Shown here: piece by piece, positions 1-5,440 of the stretch | Layout of the letters: each line of letters begins with the position of its first letter | Numbering within the stretch: position 1 is the first letter of the stretch | From: JAVJPJ01 sp040217295 | GTDB lineage: Bacteria > Pseudomonadota > Alphaproteobacteria > Rhodobacterales > Rhodobacteraceae | Assembly: GCA_964460185.1 (NCBI GenBank) | Contig: CAYWTM010000166.1 | Span: 1-5,440, forward strand | Length of the DNA: 5,440 nt | Reading direction: 5' to 3' | Translations under genes and position numbers: made by a program | Notes under the pieces: generated by a model | Databases searched by the model: none | What the model saw: the letters and a program-made list of their open reading frames with translations, nothing else | What the model was told of the DNA's origin: nothing

Positions 1-365
1 CCCAGGCCCTGCAAGACCCGCGCGGCCAGCAGCCATTCCAGCGAGGCGGCCGACCATGCCAGCAACGTGCCGATGATGTACAGGACCGCGCCGGCCATCA
101 TCACCGGTTTGCGTCCGAATACATCCGACAGCGGCCCGGTGAACAGCGTGCCGACCCCAAGTCCGATCAGGAAACTGGTCAGCACCAGCTGCGCGAGGTT
201 GGGCGCCTCGGGCGTCAAGGCTGTTGCGATATCGGGCAGGGCGGGCAGCATCGCGTCGATGGAAAACGCCACCGTTGCAAAGATCATGCCCATCAGCGCG
301 ATGAATTCCCCACGCGACAGGCGGCGCGCGTGGGCGGGCGCGCGCGTGGTCGCCTGGCCGGTCAT
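1..365 (-). CDS. MFS transporter, Bcr/CflA drug-resistance type (N-terminal part)
   Basis: Inner-membrane major facilitator, probably a proton-driven exporter of small organic molecules or drugs. The first 121 residues are visible and the gene runs off the left edge; the family is usually about 400 residues. After a basic cytoplasmic N-terminus (to about residue 20), hydrophobic segments lie at about 21-44, 58-79 and 88-107, with a fourth starting near 109. The end of TM1 reads SIDAMLPALPDI, matching the D-x-x-LPALP signature of Bcr/CflA proteins. The TM2-TM3 loop carries GPLSDVFGRKPV (77-88), the classic MFS motif A. The ATG at 365 lies 10 bases past the stop of the DsbA-family gene, with no strong Shine-Dalgarno, so it is probably translated by coupling as the third gene of the ligase operon. 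The family call is firm; the substrate is unknown, and import of the ligase substrate remains possible. Confidence 0.87.
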   Translation of the reverse strand, partial: MTGQATTRAPAHARRLSRGEFIALMGMIFATVAFSIDAMLPALPDIATALTPEAPNLAQLVLTSFLIGLGVGTLFTGPLSDVFGRKPVMMAGAVLYIIGTLLAWSAASLEWLLAARVLQGL

Positions 366-375
366 TGGCCGGATC

Positions 376-1020
376 TCATGGTGCGGCGGCGATCTGGGCC
401 GTGATGTCGTCGATCACCTGCAGCCACGTCTCGGCGGGTTGCGCCCCCGAAAGGGCGTGTTGATTGGCGACGATGAAGCATGGCACGCCCTGCACCCCGC
501 GCGACCGGGCATGACGGTCGCGGGTCTGGATATCTGCCGCGTCCGCGTCACCGGCCAAAAGCTGCGCGGTCATCGCCCGGTCCATCCCCACGCCGTCTGC
601 GACATCGCACAGCACATCTGGATCGCCGATATCCCTGCCATCCACGAAATAGGCCCGGAACAGGGCGGCCACGACCGGGGTCTGGCGGCCTTCGATACCG
701 GCCCAGTGGATCAGGCGGTGGGCGTTCAGGGTGCTTGGGGTGCGCGCGATCTTGTCGAGGTTCAGGGTCAGCCCGGCTTTGTCCCCGCTTTCCACGACCG
801 GCGCATAGGCGCGCATCGCGCCCTCCTTGCCACCGAATTTCAGTTCGAGGTATTCGCGCCGGTCGACGCCATCGGCCGGCATGTCGGGGTTCAGCTGAAA
901 CGGATGCCATTCGATCGCGAAGGGGTGATCGGGGCGTTGTTCGAGCGCACGGGTCAGGTTGGTCCAGCCGATATAACACCAGGGGCAGATCGGGTCCGAG
1001 ATGATGTCGAGCTTGATCAT
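376..1020 (-). CDS. DsbA-family oxidoreductase, FrnE-like, cytoplasmic
   Basis: A 214-residue thioredoxin-fold protein of the DsbA/FrnE group, a usual length for this group. The active site CPWC is at residues 12-15, directly after the first beta strand (MIKLDIISDPI), followed by Y-I-G as in FrnE-like proteins. The cis-proline loop, GVQGVP then CFIVAN, puts the conserved proline at 180. There is no signal peptide or membrane segment, so unlike periplasmic DsbA it should act in the cytoplasm, as a thiol-disulfide oxidoreductase or isomerase. The start ATG overlaps the TGA of the upstream CoA ligase (ATGA, 1020-1017) and has a good Shine-Dalgarno (GAAGGA, six bases upstream) inside the ligase's last codons, which fixes the start. 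The fold is shared with 2-hydroxychromene-2-carboxylate isomerases, but both cysteines are kept here, favouring redox chemistry. The physiological substrate is unknown. Confidence 0.93.
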   Translation of the reverse strand: MIKLDIISDPICPWCYIGWTNLTRALEQRPDHPFAIEWHPFQLNPDMPADGVDRREYLELKFGGKEGAMRAYAPVVESGDKAGLTLNLDKIARTPSTLNAHRLIHWAGIEGRQTPVVAALFRAYFVDGRDIGDPDVLCDVADGVGMDRAMTAQLLAGDADAADIQTRDRHARSRGVQGVPCFIVANQHALSGAQPAETWLQVIDDITAQIAAAP

Positions 1021-2504
1021 GGCAGGTCCTTCAAGATGCGGGCAAGCGCGCGGCGGTCCAGCTTGCCATTGGCGGAGCGGGGAAGCGCGTCGAGGTGGAT
1101 ATAGCGCCGGGGTTGCTTGTAGCGGGCCAGATGCGTCTCGGCCAGAGCGCGCAGTGCGCTTGCATCGGCCGCACCCGAATAGGCAAGCACGAGGACCTCG
1201 GTATCGGCCTTGACCGCGACAGCCCCAGCCGCGCAGTCCGCGACACCCGGCGCGCCCTGGAAGGCGGCTTCGATTTCGAGCGGGGAAATGCGAAATCCGC
1301 CGGTGGTCAAGAGATCGTCGCGCCGCCCGTGATAGGTAAAGGCCCCTTCGGGCGTTTGCGCCACCAGGTCACCGGACAGAAACCAGTCGTCTGCAAGGGG
1401 CAGCGTCGGGGTCGCGGCACCCTCCAGGTAGCCCAGCGTCAGGCCCGGATCGCTGCGGTGGATCGCCAGCGTGCCGATCTCACCTGTGGTGACCGGCTTG
1501 TGGTCGGCGTCCAGCACGCCAAGCCGCCGACCGGGTTGCGCAAAGCCGAGTGTCCCGGGCGGCGCGGGCCGGGCGGGGCTGCCCGAGATGAAGGTGGAAC
1601 ATTCCGACATGCCAAGCGCCTCGTGGATCGCGGTGCCCGTGGCCGCCGTCCAGGCCGCGCGGATCGCGTCGGGCAGCTTTTCACCGGCGCTAAGCCCGTG
1701 GCGCAGTTTCGGCAGATGCAGGGGACGGTCCCCGGACAGGAGCTTGCGAAAGACACCGGGCACGGCGGCAAAGATGGTCGCATCATGACGCTTGAGCAGG
1801 AGCGGCAGGGTTTCGGGCGACGTGCCCGAGGCCGGGATCAGGGCCGTGGCCCCGATGGACCACGGATCCAGCAGGCCGGTTCCCAGTGTGAAGGTCCAGT
1901 TGAACGCGCCCGCATGCAGCACCCGGTCGTCGGGCCGCAGGCCGTACCAGCCATGCCACATCATGCGCCGCGCCCGGATGGCGCGATGGGCGTGGCCCAC
2001 TGCCTTGGGCCGCCCGGAGGAGCCGGAGGTGAAGACGATATAGGCCAGCCGGTCGGGATCACCTTGCTGATATTCGGCGGGGGGATGATCGATCAACCCG
2101 GCCAGGTCCGACAGGACCGGGCCATTGCGAAGGCGTGGAAGGCTTGCCCCTTGCGCGGCCAGAATGGCGTCGGGCTTGATGACCGGCACCATGCGGTCCA
2201 GCTCGCTTTCGGTCAGCGCCTCGGCCGTCGGCACGGGGATGATCCCTGCCGCGATGGCCCCCAGAAAGGCAACGGGAAATTCGGGCGTATTGCCAAGCCG
2301 CAAGAGCAACCGGTCGCCGGGCTGGAGGCCTTGGGACAGCAGACCCGACGCCATGCCCCGCACGGCCGCCTCGAGACGCGAAAAGCTCCACCGTTCGGCG
2401 CGGGCAGGTCCCAGAACGGCCAGTGCGACCTTGTCGGGCGTCGCATGGCCCGCGGCCAGCACATCGCGGGCAAGGTTGAACGGTGAGGGGATCGGGGCTT
2501 GCAT
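1017..2504 (-). CDS. AMP-forming acyl/aryl-CoA ligase, benzoate-CoA ligase-like
   Basis: A complete 495-residue adenylate-forming enzyme (ANL superfamily). It should activate a carboxylic acid with ATP to an acyl-AMP and then form the CoA thioester in the cytoplasm. Motifs in order: P-loop FTSGSSGRPK (158-167); LSAGEKLP (271-278), a sequence typical of benzoate-CoA ligases; EALGMSE (295-301, A5 region); WFLSGDL (374-380, A7); GRRDDLLTTGGFRISPLEIE (393-412, the hinge between large and small domains); PRSANGKLDRR (475-485) with the likely catalytic lysine K481. All core motifs are intact, so it should be active. The hinge and LSAGEKLP region favour the benzoate/aryl subgroup over long-chain fatty acyl ligases, but the substrate is not decided by sequence. 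It is first in a block with a DsbA-family gene (ATGA overlap) and an MFS transporter, and diverges from an XRE-cupin regulator. The purine-rich AAGAGA sits only one base from the ATG, too close for a normal Shine-Dalgarno. Confidence 0.93.
   Translation of the reverse strand: MQAPIPSPFNLARDVLAAGHATPDKVALAVLGPARAERWSFSRLEAAVRGMASGLLSQGLQPGDRLLLRLGNTPEFPVAFLGAIAAGIIPVPTAEALTESELDRMVPVIKPDAILAAQGASLPRLRNGPVLSDLAGLIDHPPAEYQQGDPDRLAYIVFTSGSSGRPKAVGHAHRAIRARRMMWHGWYGLRPDDRVLHAGAFNWTFTLGTGLLDPWSIGATALIPASGTSPETLPLLLKRHDATIFAAVPGVFRKLLSGDRPLHLPKLRHGLSAGEKLPDAIRAAWTAATGTAIHEALGMSECSTFISGSPARPAPPGTLGFAQPGRRLGVLDADHKPVTTGEIGTLAIHRSDPGLTLGYLEGAATPTLPLADDWFLSGDLVAQTPEGAFTYHGRRDDLLTTGGFRISPLEIEAAFQGAPGVADCAAGAVAVKADTEVLVLAYSGAADASALRALAETHLARYKQPRRYIHLDALPRSANGKLDRRALARILKDLP
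1027..1032 (-). promoter_or_regulatory. Ribosome binding site of the DsbA-family gene
   Basis: On the minus strand GAAGGA stands six bases before the ATG at 1020. It lies within the final codons of the CoA ligase gene, so the second gene can be initiated by its own site as well as by reinitiation at the ATGA overlap. It is the clearest Shine-Dalgarno in the window. Confidence 0.75.
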
Positions 2505-2510
2505 GTCTCT

Positions 2511-2539
2511 TGGCTACGCCGCCCTCTGCCCCGTTGCAA
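2511..2539 (-). promoter_or_regulatory. Possible promoter for the CoA ligase operon
   Basis: Reading the minus strand, TTGCAA (2539-2534) is followed after 17 bases by TAGCCA (2516-2511). The -35 matches four of six consensus bases, the -10 only two of six. Transcription would begin near 2504, at or beside the ligase ATG, giving little or no leader. The TTGCAA is self-complementary and is shared with the candidate promoter on the other strand. Weak prediction, supported mainly by spacing and by the short divergent gap. Confidence 0.25.
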
Positions 2540-2562
2540 GGTGACGTGGCCGGCCCTAAAGA
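2534..2562 (+). promoter_or_regulatory. Possible promoter of the XRE-cupin regulator
   Basis: TTGCAA (2534-2539) and TAAAGA (2557-2562) are separated by exactly 17 bases. The -35 matches four of six sigma-70 consensus bases and the -10 three of six. The spacer contains the palindrome GGCCGGCC (2548-2555), a possible protein-binding site. The predicted start of transcription falls at about 2569-2571, on the ATG at 2571, so the message may be leaderless. No Shine-Dalgarno is visible before that ATG, which fits. Confidence 0.35.
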
Positions 2563-2570
2563 TGCGCGCC

Positions 2571-3188
2571 ATGACACAAGAACCCAGCCTGATCCGCCTT
2601 GCCCGCGAGAGCGGTGATGAAGTCCCCCCGCAGCCCGTCGATCTGGGGGTGCGGGTGCGCGAGTTGCGCAAGGCGCGCGCCTGGACGCTGGAACAGGCCG
2701 CGCAAGAGGCAGGGCTGGCGCGGTCGACCTTGTCCAAGATCGAGAACGGGCAGATGTCGCCGACCTACGAGGCGCTGAAAAAGCTGGCCGACGGGTTGGG
2801 CATCTCGGTGCCGCAGCTGTTCACGCCGCCGTCCAATCCGCAGGTCAACGGGCGCATGGCCGTGACCTTGTCGGGAGAGGGCGAGGCGCATGCCACCACG
2901 ACCTATGAGCACGAATTGCTGGCGGGTGCCCTGACCCGCAAGGCGATGCTTCCCTACAGGGCGCGCATCCGCGCCAGGTCGTTCGAGGAATTCGACGGCT
3001 GGGTGCGTCATGACGGCGAGGAATTCCTGTATGTTCTGACTGGCGCGGTGCGGGTGCTGACCGAATTCTATGCGCCCGTGGAACTGCGCCGGGGCGACAG
3101 TGTCTACTATGACGCGGCGATGGGCCATAACGTGATCTCGATCTCGGATGATGATGCCACCATCCTTTGGGTCACATCGCTCGGCTAG
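2571..3188 (+). CDS. XRE-family transcriptional regulator with C-terminal cupin domain
   Basis: A 205-residue one-component regulator. An N-terminal tail of about 24 residues precedes an XRE/Cro helix-turn-helix at about 25-84, with the recognition part reading LARSTLSKIENGQMSPT (49-65). A cupin beta-barrel follows at about 137-203: RHDGEEFLYVLTGAVRV supplies the H-x-x-x-E-E motif and GDSVYYDAAMGHNV the second motif with a conserved histidine. In this architecture the cupin binds a small ligand or metal and changes DNA binding. It is transcribed divergently from the CoA ligase with 66 bases between start codons, so it probably controls that operon and itself. The frame stays open upstream to 2499 with another ATG at 2562, but 2571 is preferred because 2562 would lie in the candidate -10 and the longer extension is not family-like. 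The gene converges with gluQRS, 25 bases apart. Confidence 0.92.
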   Translation: MTQEPSLIRLARESGDEVPPQPVDLGVRVRELRKARAWTLEQAAQEAGLARSTLSKIENGQMSPTYEALKKLADGLGISVPQLFTPPSNPQVNGRMAVTLSGEGEAHATTTYEHELLAGALTRKAMLPYRARIRARSFEEFDGWVRHDGEEFLYVLTGAVRVLTEFYAPVELRRGDSVYYDAAMGHNVISISDDDATILWVTSLG

Positions 3189-3213
3189 ATCGCGCGGCCA
3201 GTTGGGGCTCGGG

Positions 3214-4098
3214 TCACAGGCCTACCATCTTGCGGATATCATCCGGGCTGGCGCCTTGATCGCGGTAGGTTCGGATCGCGCGCGCATCATCGCGCTTGGC
3301 AAGGCGTTTGCCGTTTTCGTCCCGGATCAGTTCGTGGTGGTGATAGATCGGCGCCGGCAGCCCAAGCAGCAGTTGCAAGATCACGTGGATCCGCGTGGCG
3401 TCGAACAGGTCCTGACCGCGCACCACGTGGCTCACGCCCTGCGCGGCATCATCCAGTGTGACCGACAGGTGGTAGGACCCAAGAAAATCCTTTCTCGACA
3501 GCACGATATCACCGACCGTTGCGGTCATGTCGGCGGCGGTGAAGGGGACCGTGCCGTGCTGACCCTGGGGGCCGTGGCCGGTTTCGGTGAACTGAAAGCC
3601 ATCGCGCTCGGCGGTCGTGGCCAGGCACGCAACGGCGGCCTGCATGTCAAGTCTGAGCGCCACGCCGGTGGGCCGTGGCCCGGATCCGTCGGGGCGGTCA
3701 GGCCGGGTGCGGCAGGTGCCGGGATAGATCGGGCCATCGGGTCCAAACGCGGGGTCGGCCCCTTCCTGCGGCGCACTGGCTGCGGCCAGAATATCGCGGC
3801 GGTTGCAGGTGCAGGGATAGACGAGACCCATCCGCCAAAGACGGTCCAGCCCATCGGCGTAGAGATCCAGGTGATCGGATTGACGGCGCACCGGCTGATC
3901 CCACGTGATGCCGAGCCAGGCCAGGTCTTCGCAGATCAACGCCTCCCATTCGGGTTTCGAGCGGTCCCGGTCAATATCCTCGATCCTGAGAAGAAACCTG
4001 CCGCCCGCCGCCATCGCCATGTCATGGGCCAGAAGGGCGGAATAGGCATGGCCCAGATGCAGCGGGCCGGTGGGGGACGGCGCGAACCGGGTGATCAT
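3214..4098 (-). CDS. gluQRS: Glutamyl-Q tRNA(Asp) synthetase
   Basis: A 294-residue paralogue of the glutamyl-tRNA synthetase catalytic domain that lacks the anticodon-binding half. It activates glutamate and attaches it to queuosine at position 34 of tRNA-Asp, not to the tRNA 3' end. The N-terminus RFAPSPTGPLHLGH (4-17) holds the class I HIGH signature as HLGH. RIEDIDRDR (38-46) is typical of GluRS-like enzymes. Zinc ligands are recognisable as C96 and C98 (YPCTC) and Y125 and C129 (YPGTC), with a longer connecting loop than I recall for the E. coli enzyme. The second class I motif appears as KRLAKRD (264-270), the degenerate KMSKS usual in this family. The length is as expected for GluQRS (about 300) and far below GluRS (about 470). 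Its ATG overlaps the stop of the upstream methyltransferase (ATGA, 4098-4095), with no separate Shine-Dalgarno, suggesting translational coupling. Confidence 0.96.
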   Translation of the reverse strand: MITRFAPSPTGPLHLGHAYSALLAHDMAMAAGGRFLLRIEDIDRDRSKPEWEALICEDLAWLGITWDQPVRRQSDHLDLYADGLDRLWRMGLVYPCTCNRRDILAAASAPQEGADPAFGPDGPIYPGTCRTRPDRPDGSGPRPTGVALRLDMQAAVACLATTAERDGFQFTETGHGPQGQHGTVPFTAADMTATVGDIVLSRKDFLGSYHLSVTLDDAAQGVSHVVRGQDLFDATRIHVILQLLLGLPAPIYHHHELIRDENGKRLAKRDDARAIRTYRDQGASPDDIRKMVGL

Positions 4099-4709
4099 GC
4101 CCGGCGCAGAACGATCACGTCCGACCCGGTGACCTTTTCACTCAGATGCGGCCCGTGTTCCCGGAACAAGAGCTCGGCCGATCCGTTGGCCTGCAACGCG
4201 TCAAGGGCGGCAATGTAATCGGGCGCGGCCAGCGTCGGGTCATTGTAGCTGAACGCCAGCAGTCCACCGGACCCGAGGGCCGCGACCAGGGTGCCCAACA
4301 TCTGGGGAGGTGCTGCGCCAAGGCTGACGACCCCGGTGGCGATGATGGCTTGATAGGCCCCGGGTTTGGCCCGGACCTCTCCCGGGGTGCCAAGCCAGAG
4401 GTCGCGGTAGATACCCTTGCCGCGCGCATGATCGAGCATCGCCGGCGAGATGTCGGTGCCGTCGATGGTGGTGAACCCGGCCTTGGCCAACGCCCCGCCC
4501 GAAAGCCCCGTGCCGCAGCCGAAATCCAGCACCGGCGCCATGCGATCGCCGGTGAACCGCGTCAGGGCATCGGCCACACGGCCCGGCGTGGCGTAGGACA
4601 TGGTTTGCATGTCGCCGTCATAGCCATCGGCCCAATCGGCATAGATCTGCTGCGTTTCCTCGACGGACCGCGGCGTCCAGAGTTTCGTGTTGATCGGTGA
4701 CGTGCTCAT
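4095..4709 (-). CDS. Class I SAM-dependent methyltransferase, METTL27/WBSCR27-like
   Basis: A 204-residue Rossmann-fold methyltransferase of unknown substrate. The N-terminal part has IYADWADGYDGDM (about residues 22-34), the Y-x-x-W-A-x-x-Y-D pattern seen in METTL27-like and related small-molecule methyltransferases. Motif I, VLDFGCGTGLSG, lies at about 60-71 and forms the SAM glycine-rich loop; TIDGTDIS (about 81-88) supplies the acidic residue for the SAM ribose. A later strand, GGLLAFSYND (about 148-157), is the usual beta-5 region. No membrane segments are seen. I start it at the ATG at 4709; an in-frame GTG at 4718 would add three residues, and neither has a clear Shine-Dalgarno. It lies between trmFO (about 40 bases away) and gluQRS (ATGA overlap), hence probably in their operon. 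That neighbourhood hints at tRNA work, but the sequence is closer to small-molecule enzymes. Confidence 0.88.
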   Translation of the reverse strand: MSTSPINTKLWTPRSVEETQQIYADWADGYDGDMQTMSYATPGRVADALTRFTGDRMAPVLDFGCGTGLSGGALAKAGFTTIDGTDISPAMLDHARGKGIYRDLWLGTPGEVRAKPGAYQAIIATGVVSLGAAPPQMLGTLVAALGSGGLLAFSYNDPTLAAPDYIAALDALQANGSAELLFREHGPHLSEKVTGSDVIVLRRA

Positions 4710-4748
4710 GGTGGCCACGCTAGCGCAGGGGCGGCGTGACGGTCCAGA

Positions 4749-5440
4749 TCATTCCGCGGCGCGGGCGTGCGGGGCCAGCCAATCCGCCCATGCGGCCTTG
4801 GCGCGGTCGGTATAGGCCTTGTAGCGATCCTTGCGGCCCCGGCGGCCGGCCTTGAGCCCCTCGACCGGGGGGAAGAGGCCGAAATTCACGTTCATGGGCT
4901 GGAAGGTCTTGGCCTCGGCGCCGCCGGTGATGTGGTGGATCAAGGCGCCCATCGCCGTCACCTGCGGGACGGGAGGCAGGGTTCTGCCCTGAACCTCGGC
5001 CGCCGCCATGCGCCCGGCCAGCAGCCCCATGGCCGCCGATTCCACGTAGCCTTCGACGCCGGTGATCTGTCCCGCGAACCGGATATGCGGCCGGGAACGC
5101 AGGCGCATCTGGTCATCCAGCAGCGTGGGCGCGTTGATGAAGGTGTTGCGGTGAATGCCGCCAAGGCGTGCAAAGGACGCGTCCTGCAGGCCGGGGATCA
5201 TCTTGAAAACAGCGGTTTGCGCGCCGTACTTCATCTTGGTCTGGAAGCCCACGATATTGTACAGCGTGCCAAGCGCATTGTCGCGGCGCAGCTGGACGAC
5301 GGCATGGGGCTTGACCTGCGGATCGTGCTCATTGGTCAGGCCGACCGGTTTCATCGGGCCATGGCGCAGGGTTTCGCGCCCGCGTTCGGCCATCACCTCG
5401 ATCGGCAGGCAGCCATCGAAATAGCCGGCCGTCTCGCCCG
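4749..5440 (-). CDS. trmFO: Methylenetetrahydrofolate-tRNA-(uracil-5-)-methyltransferase, C-terminal half
   Basis: A flavoprotein that makes m5U at position 54 of the tRNA T-loop, using methylene-tetrahydrofolate as carbon donor and reduced FAD. The last 229 residues are visible; the gene starts beyond the right edge (family about 440-470 residues, so roughly half). The visible part opens with GYFDGCLPIEVMAERG, whose cysteine (codon 5411-5409) matches the conserved cysteine implicated in the covalent tRNA intermediate. Then come GPMKPVGL, VVQLRRDNALGTLYNIVGFQ, MIPGLQDASFARLGG, IHRNTFINAP, the FAD-domain segment GQITGVEGYVESAAMGLLAG, and MNVNFGLFPPVEG near the C-terminus. All are characteristic of TrmFO (formerly Gid). 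The reading frame is open through the right edge, so the ATG/GTG codons near 5391-5396 are internal. It precedes the methyltransferase and gluQRS on the same strand. Confidence 0.96.
   Translation of the reverse strand, partial: GETAGYFDGCLPIEVMAERGRETLRHGPMKPVGLTNEHDPQVKPHAVVQLRRDNALGTLYNIVGFQTKMKYGAQTAVFKMIPGLQDASFARLGGIHRNTFINAPTLLDDQMRLRSRPHIRFAGQITGVEGYVESAAMGLLAGRMAAAEVQGRTLPPVPQVTAMGALIHHITGGAEAKTFQPMNVNFGLFPPVEGLKAGRRGRKDRYKAYTDRAKAAWADWLAPHARAAE

Noticed and set aside
67..1104. Plus-strand open frame (345 codons) across the MFS and DsbA-family genes
   Set aside because: It spans two real minus-strand genes and their junction, has no family motifs, and is explained by codon bias.
1095..2486. 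Long plus-strand open frame (463 codons) antisense to the CoA ligase
   Set aside because: It mirrors the ligase frame, whose GC-rich third positions remove stop codons on the opposite strand. The translation is rich in Gly, Arg, Gln and Pro with no recognisable domain, whereas the minus strand encodes a complete enzyme.
3189..3213. Possible bidirectional terminator in the 25-base gap between the convergent genes
   Set aside because: No stable GC hairpin followed by a T-run can be found on either strand; termination may be Rho-dependent or lie within the coding ends.
3169..3218. Direct repeat GGGTCACA at 3169-3176 and 3211-3218 around the convergent gene ends
   Set aside because: Eight bases, one copy inside the regulator's coding sequence and the other across the gluQRS stop; no third copy or palindromic form, so probably chance.
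3148..4218. Plus-strand open frame (356 codons) antisense to gluQRS
   Set aside because: It runs opposite a fully recognisable gluQRS and through the ends of two other genes; no domain is visible in it.
4718..4725. Palindrome CGCTAGCG just upstream of the methyltransferase
   Set aside because: Eight bases only, in a 40-base gap with no promoter-like elements; too short to call an operator.
5391..5396. Possible gene start (ATG/GTG) for the rightmost gene near 5396
   Set aside because: The frame continues upstream with conserved TrmFO sequence (GYFDGCLPIE) to the window edge, so these codons are internal.

Overview
The window is dense, GC-rich bacterial DNA with almost no non-coding sequence. 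The proteins look alphaproteobacterial, most likely Rhodobacterales (Roseobacter/Rhodobacter type). Pointers are the folate-dependent TrmFO, used by alphaproteobacteria where enterics use TrmA, the very GC-rich third codon positions, and the general look of the proteins. The assignment rests on recognition, not on a database search.

There are two transcriptional blocks on the minus strand, separated by one plus-strand gene. Right block, read from 5440 down to 3214: the C-terminal half of trmFO (tRNA m5U54 methylation), a small class I SAM-dependent methyltransferase of unknown substrate, and gluQRS (glutamylation of queuosine 34 in tRNA-Asp). The last two overlap by ATGA, so this is probably an operon with a tRNA-modification flavour.

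Middle: one plus-strand gene (2571-3188) for an XRE/HTH regulator with a C-terminal cupin. It converges on gluQRS with a 25-base gap and diverges from the left block across a 66-base control region.

Left block, read from 2504 down to 1: an AMP-forming acyl/aryl-CoA ligase resembling benzoate-CoA ligases, a cytoplasmic FrnE-like DsbA-family oxidoreductase, and the N-terminal third of a Bcr/CflA-type MFS transporter. The first two overlap by ATGA, and the second junction is bridged by a five-codon mini-ORF. The likely picture is a small regulated cassette in which the cupin regulator senses a ligand and controls a CoA ligase, a thiol oxidoreductase and a transporter. The substrate cannot be read from the sequence.

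No RNA genes, insertion sequences, CRISPR arrays, convincing terminators or gene-free stretches above 300 bases are visible. Nothing here is clearly a new biological system. The more interesting points are the compact divergent promoter region, the ligase/oxidoreductase/transporter cassette, and the unassigned methyltransferase between two tRNA-modification genes.
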